Source of the DNA: Alphaproteobacteria bacterium
GTDB taxonomy: Bacteria; Pseudomonadota; Alphaproteobacteria; Rickettsiales; VGDC01
NCBI GenBank assembly: GCA_022450665.1
Contig: JAKUPQ010000021.1
Coordinates: 1 to 33,783 of the forward strand
Length of the DNA: 33,783 nt
Direction: 5' to 3'
Of the stretch, positions 7,883 to 16,393 are shown piece by piece (the first letter of the stretch is position 1; each line of letters begins with the position of its first letter). The notes under the pieces are model-generated. The model was given only the letters and a program-made list of their open reading frames with translations. It was not told the DNA's origin and did not search any database. Made by a program: the position numbers and the translations under genes.

Positions 7883-8791
7883 TTATTTCGGTGCAGTCGC
7901 CTCAGATTCTCTTAAACTTGGGGTATTGCTTCCCGAACGACGATCGTAGTTTGGTTGTGTAGTTTCATCTTCACCGAACTGATACCATTTTTTCTTGGAG
8001 ATTGGTCGTGGTGTAGCACCCGAGGTACGTACGCCCATGTTACGGTTGAAGATACAAACCACATCTTGTCCGTGACGTAAAGTAAACTGTGCTGCCACAC
8101 GCTCAACAATGATGTAATTGCCACGGGCGCGGAAGTTGATGATTGATTCACTACCATCACCATGTACTAAGAAAAATGCTGGCACTTCTGCGTTTTTATC
8201 ACGAAATTCAAAATAGGTGAATTCACCATCGTCAAAAATACGAATGGGCGAAATTTCTTCTGCGCCAGTAAGCGCATAATCGAAGTTGTACTTTTCTGGC
8301 TCGATCATCGGGTCAGGCACGCTATCAATATAGTTACTCACGCCAATGCCTGCACCGCGTCCATAGATAAAGCGCATAACAAACACCATATCCGGATCAT
8401 TGATATTTTCTGCCATTTCGGCATGTAACTCAAAGTGGTATGTGCGTTTGTTGGTAATCACTGTCATGTTTGTCAATGCATCTTGCTGCACCGGCTTAAT
8501 AAATATACGATTTCCGGCTGGTGTGATTTGCCAGGTAACCGAATTTCCCATCGAGACGGTAAAAACTTCTTCGTCTGATTCAAATTCAATTACGGATTGA
8601 TAATCATAATGGCCGACAAACTTGAACACTTCATTTGCATTATATACTACGGTTCGAATGCGTTTATCGGCAGCTATTGGCTTGGATTCTTTAAGCGCGT
8701 AAGCAGGTTGGGCGGTCGAAAAGGTTAGCACGGTAGCGGCGCTGACGCCCATAACACATGTTAAAACCAAGGTTCGAAAGGTGTTTTTCAT
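7883..8791 (-). CDS. virB9: VirB9/TrbG-family type IV secretion protein
   Basis: This 302-residue protein has a signal peptide (cleavage near QPAYALKE). The N-terminal VirB9 domain includes VYNANEVFKF, IEFESDEEVFTVSMG, WQITPAGNRIFIKP and TNMTVITNKRTYHFEL. The C-terminal beta-sandwich includes PIRIFDDGEFTYFEF, PAFFLVHGDGSE and YIIVERVAAQFTLRHG. In a VirB-type T4SS this is the outer part of the core complex, bound to VirB7 and VirB10. It follows virB8 with a 2-base gap, and its ribosome site lies inside the end of virB8. No virB10, virB4, virB6, virB11 or virD4 appears in the window. That suits a scattered T4SS, as in Rickettsiales-type systems, or a repurposed pair. The C-terminal tail after about residue 265 is polar and not conserved in the family. 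Confidence 0.85.
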   Translation of the reverse strand: MKNTFRTLVLTCVMGVSAATVLTFSTAQPAYALKESKPIAADKRIRTVVYNANEVFKFVGHYDYQSVIEFESDEEVFTVSMGNSVTWQITPAGNRIFIKPVQQDALTNMTVITNKRTYHFELHAEMAENINDPDMVFVMRFIYGRGAGIGVSNYIDSVPDPMIEPEKYNFDYALTGAEEISPIRIFDDGEFTYFEFRDKNAEVPAFFLVHGDGSESIINFRARGNYIIVERVAAQFTLRHGQDVVCIFNRNMGVRTSGATPRPISKKKWYQFGEDETTQPNYDRRSGSNTPSLRESEATAPK

Positions 8792-8793
8792 AG

Positions 8794-9528
8794 TTATTCC
8801 AATCCTAATTGCTTGCTATTGTAACCGGTTACCTTGAATATCATCGGGGTAATAGCTCCAGTCACTTGGTCTACATGAATTTTCGAGAAACGGAAAGTAA
8901 TATCTGCTCCCCATATAGATTTTCTCTCTTCTGCTCCGCCTTTTTCTGTTGCCACATACTTTGCTTTTGCACTCACTTGTAGCATTTCGGAGTCGTTCCC
9001 TCCACCGGGAGATACCACTTCTGTGTCGATAATATCAATATCAATGACATCAATACTACGTGTTGTATGGCGCTCATAAAGTGCTGTAGGACTATTAATG
9101 CTTTTATACAGCATCACATAATCATCATAAACCTGTGGTTCGCTAAGAACAAAAACGCGCTTGAAGTTAGCTTGTTGCTGCTCGATATCATACGCTTCAC
9201 GCACGTTAATAAAGTTATTTGCAAACCATGTCATTACCACAAAATTTGGATCTTGCGCGGGGTTTTCGGTCAATTGCTCAACCCGTGCAACTTTATCAAA
9301 AGAGTTAGGCACGCGCACAATCATAGTTTTTGTGTCGCTAAGTGGCATAAGCACAAACAGCCCGATAAGCGCCATAATGGTAATGAAAAACGCAAAGGCG
9401 GTAATAATAATCAGCAATGCGCGCTCGCTGATGGGTGAATGATAGCGCGTACCATACCAACGCATAGCATCGCGAAAATACTCACCAGATTCAATGCTCT
9501 CGGTAACGTCGTTTTTTATATCACTCAC
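8794..9528 (-). CDS. virB8: VirB8-family type IV secretion inner-membrane protein
   Basis: This 244-residue protein has a short cytoplasmic N-terminus containing YFRDAMRWYGTRYHSP, one membrane helix (ALLIIITAFAFFITIMALIGLFVLM) and a periplasmic NTF2-like domain. Features of the latter include FANNFINVREAYDIEQQQANFKRV, ALYERH and KAKYVATEKGG. This is the VirB8 arrangement, which assembles in the inner-membrane platform of a T4SS. The start codon is GTG at 9528 with AAAGG about eight bases upstream. It is the first gene of the leftward unit virB8-virB9-DUF3592-LemA and is divergent from the giant hydrolase gene. Confidence 0.85.
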   Translation of the reverse strand: MSDIKNDVTESIESGEYFRDAMRWYGTRYHSPISERALLIIITAFAFFITIMALIGLFVLMPLSDTKTMIVRVPNSFDKVARVEQLTENPAQDPNFVVMTWFANNFINVREAYDIEQQQANFKRVFVLSEPQVYDDYVMLYKSINSPTALYERHTTRSIDVIDIDIIDTEVVSPGGGNDSEMLQVSAKAKYVATEKGGAEERKSIWGADITFRFSKIHVDQVTGAITPMIFKVTGYNSKQLGLE

Positions 9529-9580
9529 GCGTGGGTGCCTTTAGTTTGTGAAAGCCATTAACAATTTATTGCGATGTTAG

Positions 9581-9608
9581 CCTATATTCAAATTGAAAGA
9601 AAGTGCAA
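9581..9608 (-). promoter_or_regulatory. Candidate promoter for the virB8-virB9 unit
   Basis: On the minus strand TTGCAC (9608-9603) is followed after 16 bases by TATAGG (9586-9581), about 50 bases before the GTG start of virB8. The matches are partial (three and four of six), so this is only a candidate. Confidence 0.28.
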
Positions 9609-9688
9609 GAAAGGATTTACAAAATCATTTTACAATTCTATTGTATTTTTAGCTTTAATAAAATTGCAAGAAAGTTTTATTAATATAT

Positions 9689-9746
9689 GCTATAGTGGGT
9701 TCTAAGGGAGGATCCGAGCTATAGTGGGTTCTAAGGGAGGATCCGA
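9689..9746 (+). repeat. Perfect tandem duplication of a 29-bp unit
   Basis: Two adjacent identical copies, 9689-9717 and 9718-9746, each begin GCTATAGTGGG and end GGAGGATCCGA. Each contains a TATAGT word and an AAGGGAGG word resembling a ribosome site. No further copy was noticed elsewhere in the window. The unit lies 130-190 bases upstream of the preferred hydrolase start, just upstream of its candidate promoter. It may be a recent slippage duplication or a tandem binding site. Confidence 0.9.
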
Positions 9747-9785
9747 CCGCTGGCTTACACTGCCAACATCAAGCTCAGCCTTGGT

Positions 9786-9813
9786 TTGCGGTCTTAATTT
9801 TGCAAAATATACT
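9786..9813 (+). promoter_or_regulatory. Candidate promoter for the giant hydrolase gene
   Basis: TTGCGG at 9786-9791 and TATACT at 9808-9813 are separated by 16 bases. A start near 9820 would give a leader of about 57 bases before the ATG at 9877, which carries the signal peptide. The -35 match is weak and the -10 match is good. Confidence 0.33.
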
Positions 9814-9876
9814 AGCAAGGTGCGGGTGATGCGCAACTGCCGTTATGCTATAAAGACCAACACAGGCAGGTCTGAT

Positions 9877-12800
9877 ATGAAAAAAATTGGTTTCATTACG
9901 TTATTCGCTATTTTGGCACTGCCTATTAGTATGGCACATGCCGTATTAACCCGCGATGACCTCGAAAAAGATCCCCGCGCTGGCTCTACAGACGAATTTG
10001 TATGCCCACAGGCATGGCCTGTCGATTGCACCCGTGGTTCTGGTGGCTCAACCGGATGTGGTGGTTGGCAAATTATTAAAGACCTCGCCGAACCAGAAGT
10101 GTGGCCTGACTCTAGAGGTAATGCCTGCAGTACCGGCGTACGTATTGGATTAGGCAATCGCCTTGCAGAAGGGCAACCTGTGGGTGCTATGTTCCCTGGC
10201 ACGGTCATTTTTTCACAATCAGGAGATTTTCGCAGTGGGGATTTTGAAAGCCGCGACTATGGCGGAGTAGTTATTATTGAGCTAAATCTGGATGACGGCT
10301 CGCCACAATGCTATCTGCGCTATATGTTTCTTGATCGCCGCGATTTAGTCAAAACCGGCACAACTGTTGAAGCCGGGCAGCAAATTGGCTCGGTAGCCAG
10401 TAGCGATATGAACGTTACAAAAGACTGGTGGCGACGTGAATGGCCACAAATGCAGCAATCACAGGTTAAAATAGATATCGGTTGTGATGAAGCGCTGGTA
10501 AATTACCCGCAATTTATGCCATTCGAGCCGTATACCGGCTCTGGCCCCCAAGATGAACAAAGCTGTCCTTTAACAAAACTTCGCTTCCCAACGCCACCTT
10601 TAGAATATCTTGCTTCTTTTGATGCCGCTTCTAATGCGCAGTGCCGTGTTGGCTTCCGTACGGATGCGCGTGGACAGCATGAACGTGAAGGCGTATTAAT
10701 TTCCGAACCACAGGATAATAGTGAGCTAACCACCTCTCTTACAGGGCAATATGTTGAAAAAGTAAAGCCACGCGGATTTATTAAACGCAAAACCACCCCC
10801 GTACGCTCCACATTTGGCAACGCCAACACCCGTGAAGACCTTTGGAATGGTGAATTAGAACGCACCGGCAACGGCAATTTGTTCCGTAACCATTCTGAAT
10901 ACGCAAAGGCAACAAACCTGCGCTGCGCCAATATGGAGCGTGTATTAAACGGACAAGGGAATACCGAGGCCACCCCTGAAGAAATCCGCGAATATTTAAC
11001 CCATTGCAGCAACCAATATATTTTAGGGCGCTCTATGGCATTTCAGGTGTATGAACAAGCGCAGCTTGGTATCGCGGCATTAAATGCCCCGCTCCCCATG
11101 CACCTGCGAGAGTTTTTGGATGCGGAAGAACGTGTTGAATATGAAGATTGGTTGGCTGCCGGTGCCGACAACCGTATCGAAGTGCAGCATCTTATTGATA
11201 AAGTATTCTATCGCGAATTATGTCAACCACTAGCGATGCAAACCCTTGAATTTCAGGACTACGATGTCGAAAAAATTCTTGATCGCTCGTGGTATGATTT
11301 ATTGGTTCAATGGCCCATTGATAATGGCTTGGGACAGATCAACAATCCGCCAATGAAAGAAATTGAAATCAATGATTATGCTGATTACCCTTATGAGCGT
11401 ATTATTGATCCTGCACACCCGTTTTCCCCTCGCCATATTTTCGCCGAAACAGATCGTGAGCGCTATCGCGATTATGGCGTGCAATGCGCAAAAACCCCTG
11501 TGGATTTAATTTTAGGACGCTTTGGTGATGGCATAGACCGTGATATGGAGGTGCTGGGCGCACGCGACACCGTATTTCATTCATGCATCAAATGCCGTAT
11601 TGACCTCAACGAAACGAGAGAAGCGTGTATTCCTGATCCATTTAGCTTTACCAATGCTGGCGGGTGCGATGGTGGCTTTGGCCCCCTTACCGCCGATGGT
11701 GAATTATGCACCAATCTTGATCCGGCTTTAAAAACATTGATGAGTGCTTTAGAAGCAGAATTTGGTTTGTATCCTAACCTCCTGCACGCGGTAGCAACCG
11801 CAGAAAGCGGCTGCTCTGCTACTGCCACCTCACCCGTAGGTGCACAAGGTATGTTCCAGTTCATGCCAGCGACAGCAGCGGCTTATGGTATCAACCCCTG
11901 GGATCCTGAACAAGCAGCTCGAGGCTCAGCACGTTATTATAAAGACAGCGCTGATACATTCGATTGTGATTTACCGCTTATGCTTGCTTCCTATAACTGT
12001 GGGCCGGGTTGTGCAGCCCAGTTCCGCGATGGCATACGCACTAGCTTGCCTACAGAAACTCAAGGATATATCACTAAAATTCAAGCCATGCTGGGTGGTT
12101 CCGCTACTGGCTGTAGCGTAGGTGGACCTGCTGGCGGTGGTGTGCCCGGCGCTGGCGGTGGCACAGGTGGCGGCGACGTATTTGGCGGTGGCCCCGGCAC
12201 ATGTACACCCTTTACAGACCCTATAGAAATTGGCGATCCAGGCGCAACAGAGCCTTGTACACCAGGTGCACCTGTTGGCTTGGGAGGCTTTGATCCTTCC
12301 GGCTGCCCAGGAAGCTATGTTGGTAATGCCAATGCATTTGATAATGGTACGGGTGGAAAATGCCCTCCTCTAAGCTATCCTACCCCCGATCTTGCCGGTC
12401 TCGGCTTTTATGGATGTCATGGCCGTTTCTTCTACCCTCCAGGGTGCGATGGTGCATGCCAAGCACGCTTTAACAGCGGTTGCACAAGATTGAGAGGGTA
12501 TCCATACTCACCTAAAAGCATTATTTGTACGGATGGTTGCCCCGGACGTATTCATGAAGGCATGGATATTGCCTTTGAATTTGGAGTTCCCGTATATGCT
12601 TCTGCCGATGGGGTAGTGCGGCGTATTAACAGCAGTGGATATGTTTTCATTGATCACTCCGGCGCGTGTATCGATCCTGCTTGCACCAAACGCTTTGGTA
12701 ACGGTGTGGAAACACGCTATTACCATATGGGTATGGATCGCGTTATCGTAGCTGAAGGCGACAATGTTACACGCTGTCAGCAAATAGGATCTGTAGGCGA

Positions 12801-15153
12801 TAAAAACATCGAAGGGGTGCCGCATTTGCATTATGAGGCACGAGATGTTGGTAGCAAAATGTTCCCTGGTGATACATTTGGATATTATGCATTAGACCAA
12901 ACAGAGCGTTACCATGCGCATGTGGAAGATAAATCCTGCACCGGCGGCTTGACCGATGCAGAGGCGCGCATGGGTGACCAAGGCATTTGTAAAATGAAAC
13001 TCCCTGTGGAAGTTCGCGGCCAGAACGATCTCGATCCGCCGCCATTCCTTGAAGATTTTGATTACAAGAATGTAGAAGTACCTGTACCCGGATCGGAAGG
13101 ACATCACACCGTATTCGATCACGAAGTTGGTGGTATGATATATGAAGGAGCATGGACCCGTTGTACGGATCCCCTGCTTCCGCCAGATGCAGAAACCTTA
13201 TGCACATCGCTCAATGAAGACAATGCCCCCGGTGGAGGACCCGGTGGAGGCGGCGGTAGTGGCAGCCCTGTGGATCCCGATCCAGGTGCTACACCTCCCC
13301 CAGCTACTGGTAGTGCAGGTTATATCAATCCAATACCATGTGGAGTAGTCACAAGCGAATTTGGTATGCGCGTGAACCCTGTTTCCGGTATTTTAAAACT
13401 GCATGGCGGCGTTGATATTGCAGATGGCCAAAGTCCTACGTCCGTACCGCTTTTAGCAGCATCCGGTGGCACAATCAGCATACGAAGTTCTGATCCAAGC
13501 TATGGTAACTTTACACAAATTACTCACGCTGATGGATCCGTAACACGTTATGCTCACCAAAGCTCTGCATGTCCTTTAACAATAGGGCAAAATGTAGTGC
13601 AGGGACAAGTGATCGGCTTTCAAGGTGCTACAGGTAATGTTACTGGATCACACTTGCATTTCGAAGTAAAAGAGACGGCAACTACCGAACGCATTGATCC
13701 GCAACCGTTAATTCCTGCACAGGCACCTGGAGCACCAATGTGTGCATCTTACTATAATGCAACATGCGGCAATGTTATTAGCGGGCAGCCTACCGGCGGT
13801 GGACTTGGTGGGGCAGTTGGTAAGACTCTCTGCATCCAAAAGCCCTGCTCTTTGCGCTATGATCATTCGGATCTGGTATCGCAATGCGCATGGGCCGAAG
13901 ACAAAGGTGGCTGCGGCACACTCGGCAACTACTTCCAACGTTACGAAGGAGATTCCGGTGGCGATTGCTGCTATAAGGCAACCGCGCCCGTTGCACCGCT
14001 CAACACACTCAAGCTCCGTCCGGGCTATGATGGTGAAGCGAAAGTGGTAGGTGCTATCAACGCCAATCAAAGGCAACGTGGCGGTTGGCCGGGGGTTCGC
14101 GTCGATGACAGCAATTCCGAAGGGCTTAAAGGCGAAGGCGGCAACGTCAACCCTAGCGCTGCTAATCCCGGAATACCGGAGGGCTATACTTTCCATGAAC
14201 ATTTCCGCGACCACCGCCCCTATATGCGTTGGTGGGACACGGGAGCTGAAAGTGGCAACATATTAATGGACAGCGCCGAAGCTGAAAGCATTGATGGCTC
14301 TTATGATGCACTCGTAGGTGTAGGCGTTGAAAAGAACTCCTGCGGCTATGGTGGCTGGGGTGACCCTGAGCTATCAGATCCCAATACCAGCTGGATGGAA
14401 ATGAAGCTCTATCAGGCACGCTCACAATATATGACTGGTCTGCGTTGTATTTCACGTTATGAAAAAATGTTCAAACGCGGTGCAGCAGAAGATTATGTAT
14501 TGAGTCTGGCTGGCGGTAACTTCTACAGTGCATTAACCGGCACCACCAGTACATCGGCCACTAGTATTCTTTGGCCACTGGGTTGGCGTGGATATGTGTC
14601 GGAGCCTGTGCAGGCGTTACGCTTCCCTTATTTAATCAGCATGCCGCCAACAGCAACCGGTGGCACCCCCCAATACACCAATGCTACAGGGGCGCTTATT
14701 GGTGGCGGTCTGGATCAGGCACTACCCGGCGATATCCTGATTTGGGACGAAGCCGTAGTTGGGGAAAATCGCATGCCGCATGTGGCCTATGTCGTTGCAG
14801 CCAATAATGAAGCTATGCAACGCGGCATGTCTGGTGGTGGCGCAAACCCAGATTATGTACTGACACCTAAGCGTTTCTTCCCGCCACCAGAGCGAGATGA
14901 AGTAACACCACATATACGTATTGCAGATTATAATTTCGGTAAATACCCCGATGTATGCGGCAATACTAACTGGTGGGGCGTTGGTCCAGAGCGGACGCTT
15001 TATAAAGGCGAGATACCAGAGAATTTAAGTGCAGCAGCCCAGCGTAGAAATATCGATGACACAAGCTGCGATAATACCGATCTGATTGCCTGCGTAGAAA
15101 ACTATTGGGGTGATGTTAAAATTTACCGCCCGTGGTTGGATGTGCGTGACTAA
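9877..15153 (+). CDS. Giant secreted multi-domain peptidoglycan hydrolase (SLT + M23 domains)
   Basis: From the ATG at 9877 (AGG six bases upstream) this is about 1758 residues, with signal peptide MKKIGFITLFAILALPISMAHA. In order: a degenerate LytM-like fold (about 87-173) without the metal histidines; a cysteine-containing region of unknown fold; a lytic transglycosylase domain (about 618-738, catalytic Glu643 in ATAESG, then GAQGMFQFMP and ASYNCGPG); a Gly-rich linker; an M23 domain with HEGMD (His893, Asp897), His950 and HLHYE (983-987); a second Gly-rich linker; an M23 domain with HGGVD (1176-1180), His1227 and HLHFE (1259-1263). The end has LPGDILIWD and PHVAYVV (His1635), resembling NlpC/CHAP-type folds, with Cys1489 as possible nucleophile. 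It should cut both glycan strands and peptide crosslinks in the periplasm or a target wall. virB8/virB9 are divergent from it. Confidence 0.85.
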   Translation: MKKIGFITLFAILALPISMAHAVLTRDDLEKDPRAGSTDEFVCPQAWPVDCTRGSGGSTGCGGWQIIKDLAEPEVWPDSRGNACSTGVRIGLGNRLAEGQPVGAMFPGTVIFSQSGDFRSGDFESRDYGGVVIIELNLDDGSPQCYLRYMFLDRRDLVKTGTTVEAGQQIGSVASSDMNVTKDWWRREWPQMQQSQVKIDIGCDEALVNYPQFMPFEPYTGSGPQDEQSCPLTKLRFPTPPLEYLASFDAASNAQCRVGFRTDARGQHEREGVLISEPQDNSELTTSLTGQYVEKVKPRGFIKRKTTPVRSTFGNANTREDLWNGELERTGNGNLFRNHSEYAKATNLRCANMERVLNGQGNTEATPEEIREYLTHCSNQYILGRSMAFQVYEQAQLGIAALNAPLPMHLREFLDAEERVEYEDWLAAGADNRIEVQHLIDKVFYRELCQPLAMQTLEFQDYDVEKILDRSWYDLLVQWPIDNGLGQINNPPMKEIEINDYADYPYERIIDPAHPFSPRHIFAETDRERYRDYGVQCAKTPVDLILGRFGDGIDRDMEVLGARDTVFHSCIKCRIDLNETREACIPDPFSFTNAGGCDGGFGPLTADGELCTNLDPALKTLMSALEAEFGLYPNLLHAVATAESGCSATATSPVGAQGMFQFMPATAAAYGINPWDPEQAARGSARYYKDSADTFDCDLPLMLASYNCGPGCAAQFRDGIRTSLPTETQGYITKIQAMLGGSATGCSVGGPAGGGVPGAGGGTGGGDVFGGGPGTCTPFTDPIEIGDPGATEPCTPGAPVGLGGFDPSGCPGSYVGNANAFDNGTGGKCPPLSYPTPDLAGLGFYGCHGRFFYPPGCDGACQARFNSGCTRLRGYPYSPKSIICTDGCPGRIHEGMDIAFEFGVPVYASADGVVRRINSSGYVFIDHSGACIDPACTKRFGNGVETRYYHMGMDRVIVAEGDNVTRCQQIGSVGDKNIEGVPHLHYEARDVGSKMFPGDTFGYYALDQTERYHAHVEDKSCTGGLTDAEARMGDQGICKMKLPVEVRGQNDLDPPPFLEDFDYKNVEVPVPGSEGHHTVFDHEVGGMIYEGAWTRCTDPLLPPDAETLCTSLNEDNAPGGGPGGGGGSGSPVDPDPGATPPPATGSAGYINPIPCGVVTSEFGMRVNPVSGILKLHGGVDIADGQSPTSVPLLAASGGTISIRSSDPSYGNFTQITHADGSVTRYAHQSSACPLTIGQNVVQGQVIGFQGATGNVTGSHLHFEVKETATTERIDPQPLIPAQAPGAPMCASYYNATCGNVISGQPTGGGLGGAVGKTLCIQKPCSLRYDHSDLVSQCAWAEDKGGCGTLGNYFQRYEGDSGGDCCYKATAPVAPLNTLKLRPGYDGEAKVVGAINANQRQRGGWPGVRVDDSNSEGLKGEGGNVNPSAANPGIPEGYTFHEHFRDHRPYMRWWDTGAESGNILMDSAEAESIDGSYDALVGVGVEKNSCGYGGWGDPELSDPNTSWMEMKLYQARSQYMTGLRCISRYEKMFKRGAAEDYVLSLAGGNFYSALTGTTSTSATSILWPLGWRGYVSEPVQALRFPYLISMPPTATGGTPQYTNATGALIGGGLDQALPGDILIWDEAVVGENRMPHVAYVVAANNEAMQRGMSGGGANPDYVLTPKRFFPPPERDEVTPHIRIADYNFGKYPDVCGNTNWWGVGPERTLYKGEIPENLSAAAQRRNIDDTSCDNTDLIACVENYWGDVKIYRPWLDVRD

Positions 15154-15187
15154 TGTCAGGTTGTTTTAAGAACAAGTGAGGTTTGCA

Positions 15188-15643
15188 ATGTTAACTGGAT
15201 CATATATACATTCACTGCGGCATCTTCGAACGCAAGTTTCATCGTTTTTGTCAATCGCATTGATGTGCCAAGTATTTACATTTGGTGCTATTGGTGTGGC
15301 CACTGCCCTCACCCCCTCGGCGGCTCAAGCACAGTATAATCCTGCGGCGGCTGCCACTCGCTGTCGTCAGTTTACTACGTCAGAACGCAATATGCGCGCT
15401 CTGGCAGATAACAATGCAGCACTGAACGCATTTGTTATTTGCATTGATTTAGGTGTAGATCCACCATTGAAAGCGCGTCAGGAATATGGTCGCGGCCCTG
15501 CTGCTGGTGTAAGCATGGCGCAGGTATCTGGCCGTACTTGTCCACCATTTGCTACCTGTCTGTACGGAGCGCGTGTATTTGATGAGGTGAAGCCTGGCCC
15601 ACCCGCCGGCATCAGCCGCCGTCAGTTGATGGGTGCGCCATAA
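15188..15643 (+). CDS. Small secreted cysteine-containing protein of unknown function
   Basis: From the ATG at 15188 this is 151 residues. That start was chosen over the in-frame GTG at 15176 because GTGAGG lies six bases before it. It has a long N-terminal region and a hydrophobic signal segment ending near SAAQAQYNP. The mature part of about 100 residues has four cysteines (ATRCRQF, VICIDLG, RTCPPFATC) that could form two disulfides. I do not recognise a family. It begins 34 bases after the giant hydrolase and is probably cotranscribed, so a partner, inhibitor or anchoring role for that enzyme is possible but only inferred from position. Confidence 0.65.
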   Translation: MLTGSYIHSLRHLRTQVSSFLSIALMCQVFTFGAIGVATALTPSAAQAQYNPAAAATRCRQFTTSERNMRALADNNAALNAFVICIDLGVDPPLKARQEYGRGPAAGVSMAQVSGRTCPPFATCLYGARVFDEVKPGPPAGISRRQLMGAP

Positions 15644-15646
15644 GTG

Positions 15647-16393
15647 TCACGCTGAGTTAACGCATAGGTCGTGCAATCGTTTTTCGGCAGATGCTTTACC
15701 GCTTCCATCACCTACATGAAGCCACACCCCTTCATGCGCAATACCCCTGAAATATGGCAGCGTGCGGTCGGGGTTGATGCTTTTGTTATACAGTACATTC
15801 ATAGAGAATGCCCCGTCAGGAGCATCATTGAAGATACGTGGGTGCAACAATTGAATACCTGCAAAAATAAATGGTACGGTTTCGTGCTCTCCCCGCCGTT
15901 GCAGCACCCCTTCCGCACCCATGGAAAAGTCTCCCCGCCCATAATATCCTGAGGCATTAGCGGCGCTGGCCATCAGCATCAGCCCATCCATCTCTTCGGG
16001 ATCCCAACGCTCTGCCATAGATTGCAACAAAGGGCGGGCGCCATTCAAACTAATTACATCGCTGTTGAGTACAAAAAACGGCTCATCGCCCAATAGCGGT
16101 AAGGCATTTTTGATACCACCTCCCGTTTCAAGTGGCTCCCCCTCTTCGCGGGAGATAATAATGGTGGGGCTGGCGCGCTGGCTCAAATACGCTTCCAGCA
16201 CATCTGCCATATACGACGTATTTACTACTACTTCATTAATCCCAGCGCTTTGCACTAAATCCAGCGACCAATCAATGAGCGGTTTGCCACCAACTTGCAC
16301 CAAAGGCTTAGGCACCGAATCGTCATGGCTACGCATGCGTTTGCCATAACCCGCGGCCAAAATCATTGCTTTTTTAGGAAAGTAACCCTTCAT
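15647..16393 (-). CDS. murU: N-acetylmuramate-1-phosphate uridylyltransferase
   Basis: This 248-residue nucleotidyltransferase has the sugar-nucleotide signature AMILAAGYGKRMR, followed by PKPLVQVGGKPLIDWSLD and the metal-site region FFVLNSDVI. It transfers UMP to MurNAc-1-phosphate, giving UDP-MurNAc. This is the recycling route that bypasses de novo MurA/MurB synthesis and hence fosfomycin. The identification over other NTP-transferases rests on its position directly after amgK. The start is the ATG at 16393, whose ATGA overlaps the amgK stop, a sign of translational coupling; an upstream in-frame start would intrude further into amgK. It is the last gene of the tsaE-amgK-murU operon and nearly touches the end of the convergent small secreted protein gene. 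Confidence 0.85.
   Translation of the reverse strand: MKGYFPKKAMILAAGYGKRMRSHDDSVPKPLVQVGGKPLIDWSLDLVQSAGINEVVVNTSYMADVLEAYLSQRASPTIIISREEGEPLETGGGIKNALPLLGDEPFFVLNSDVISLNGARPLLQSMAERWDPEEMDGLMLMASAANASGYYGRGDFSMGAEGVLQRRGEHETVPFIFAGIQLLHPRIFNDAPDGAFSMNVLYNKSINPDRTLPYFRGIAHEGVWLHVGDGSGKASAEKRLHDLCVNSA

Larger units (their letters stand above)
9529..9876. other. 348-base divergent spacer between virB8 and the giant hydrolase gene
   Basis: No gene was seen in this AT-rich stretch. It carries candidate promoters for both directions, a perfect 29-bp tandem duplication at 9689-9746 and several near-identical GCAAGAAAG words (9604-9612, 9665-9673). A frame in phase with the hydrolase extends back to a GTG at 9724, but its start lies inside the duplication and the encoded segment does not look like a signal peptide. 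Confidence 0.6.

Noticed and set aside
9724-9876. Upstream extension of the giant hydrolase from a GTG at 9724
   Set aside because: It would start within the tandem duplication, add 51 residues before a clear signal peptide, and overlap the candidate promoter at 9786-9813. The ATG at 9877 explains the signal peptide directly.
13708-14214. 168-codon minus-strand frame inside the giant hydrolase
   Set aside because: It lies fully antisense to a well-supported coding region and has no ribosome site or recognisable domain.
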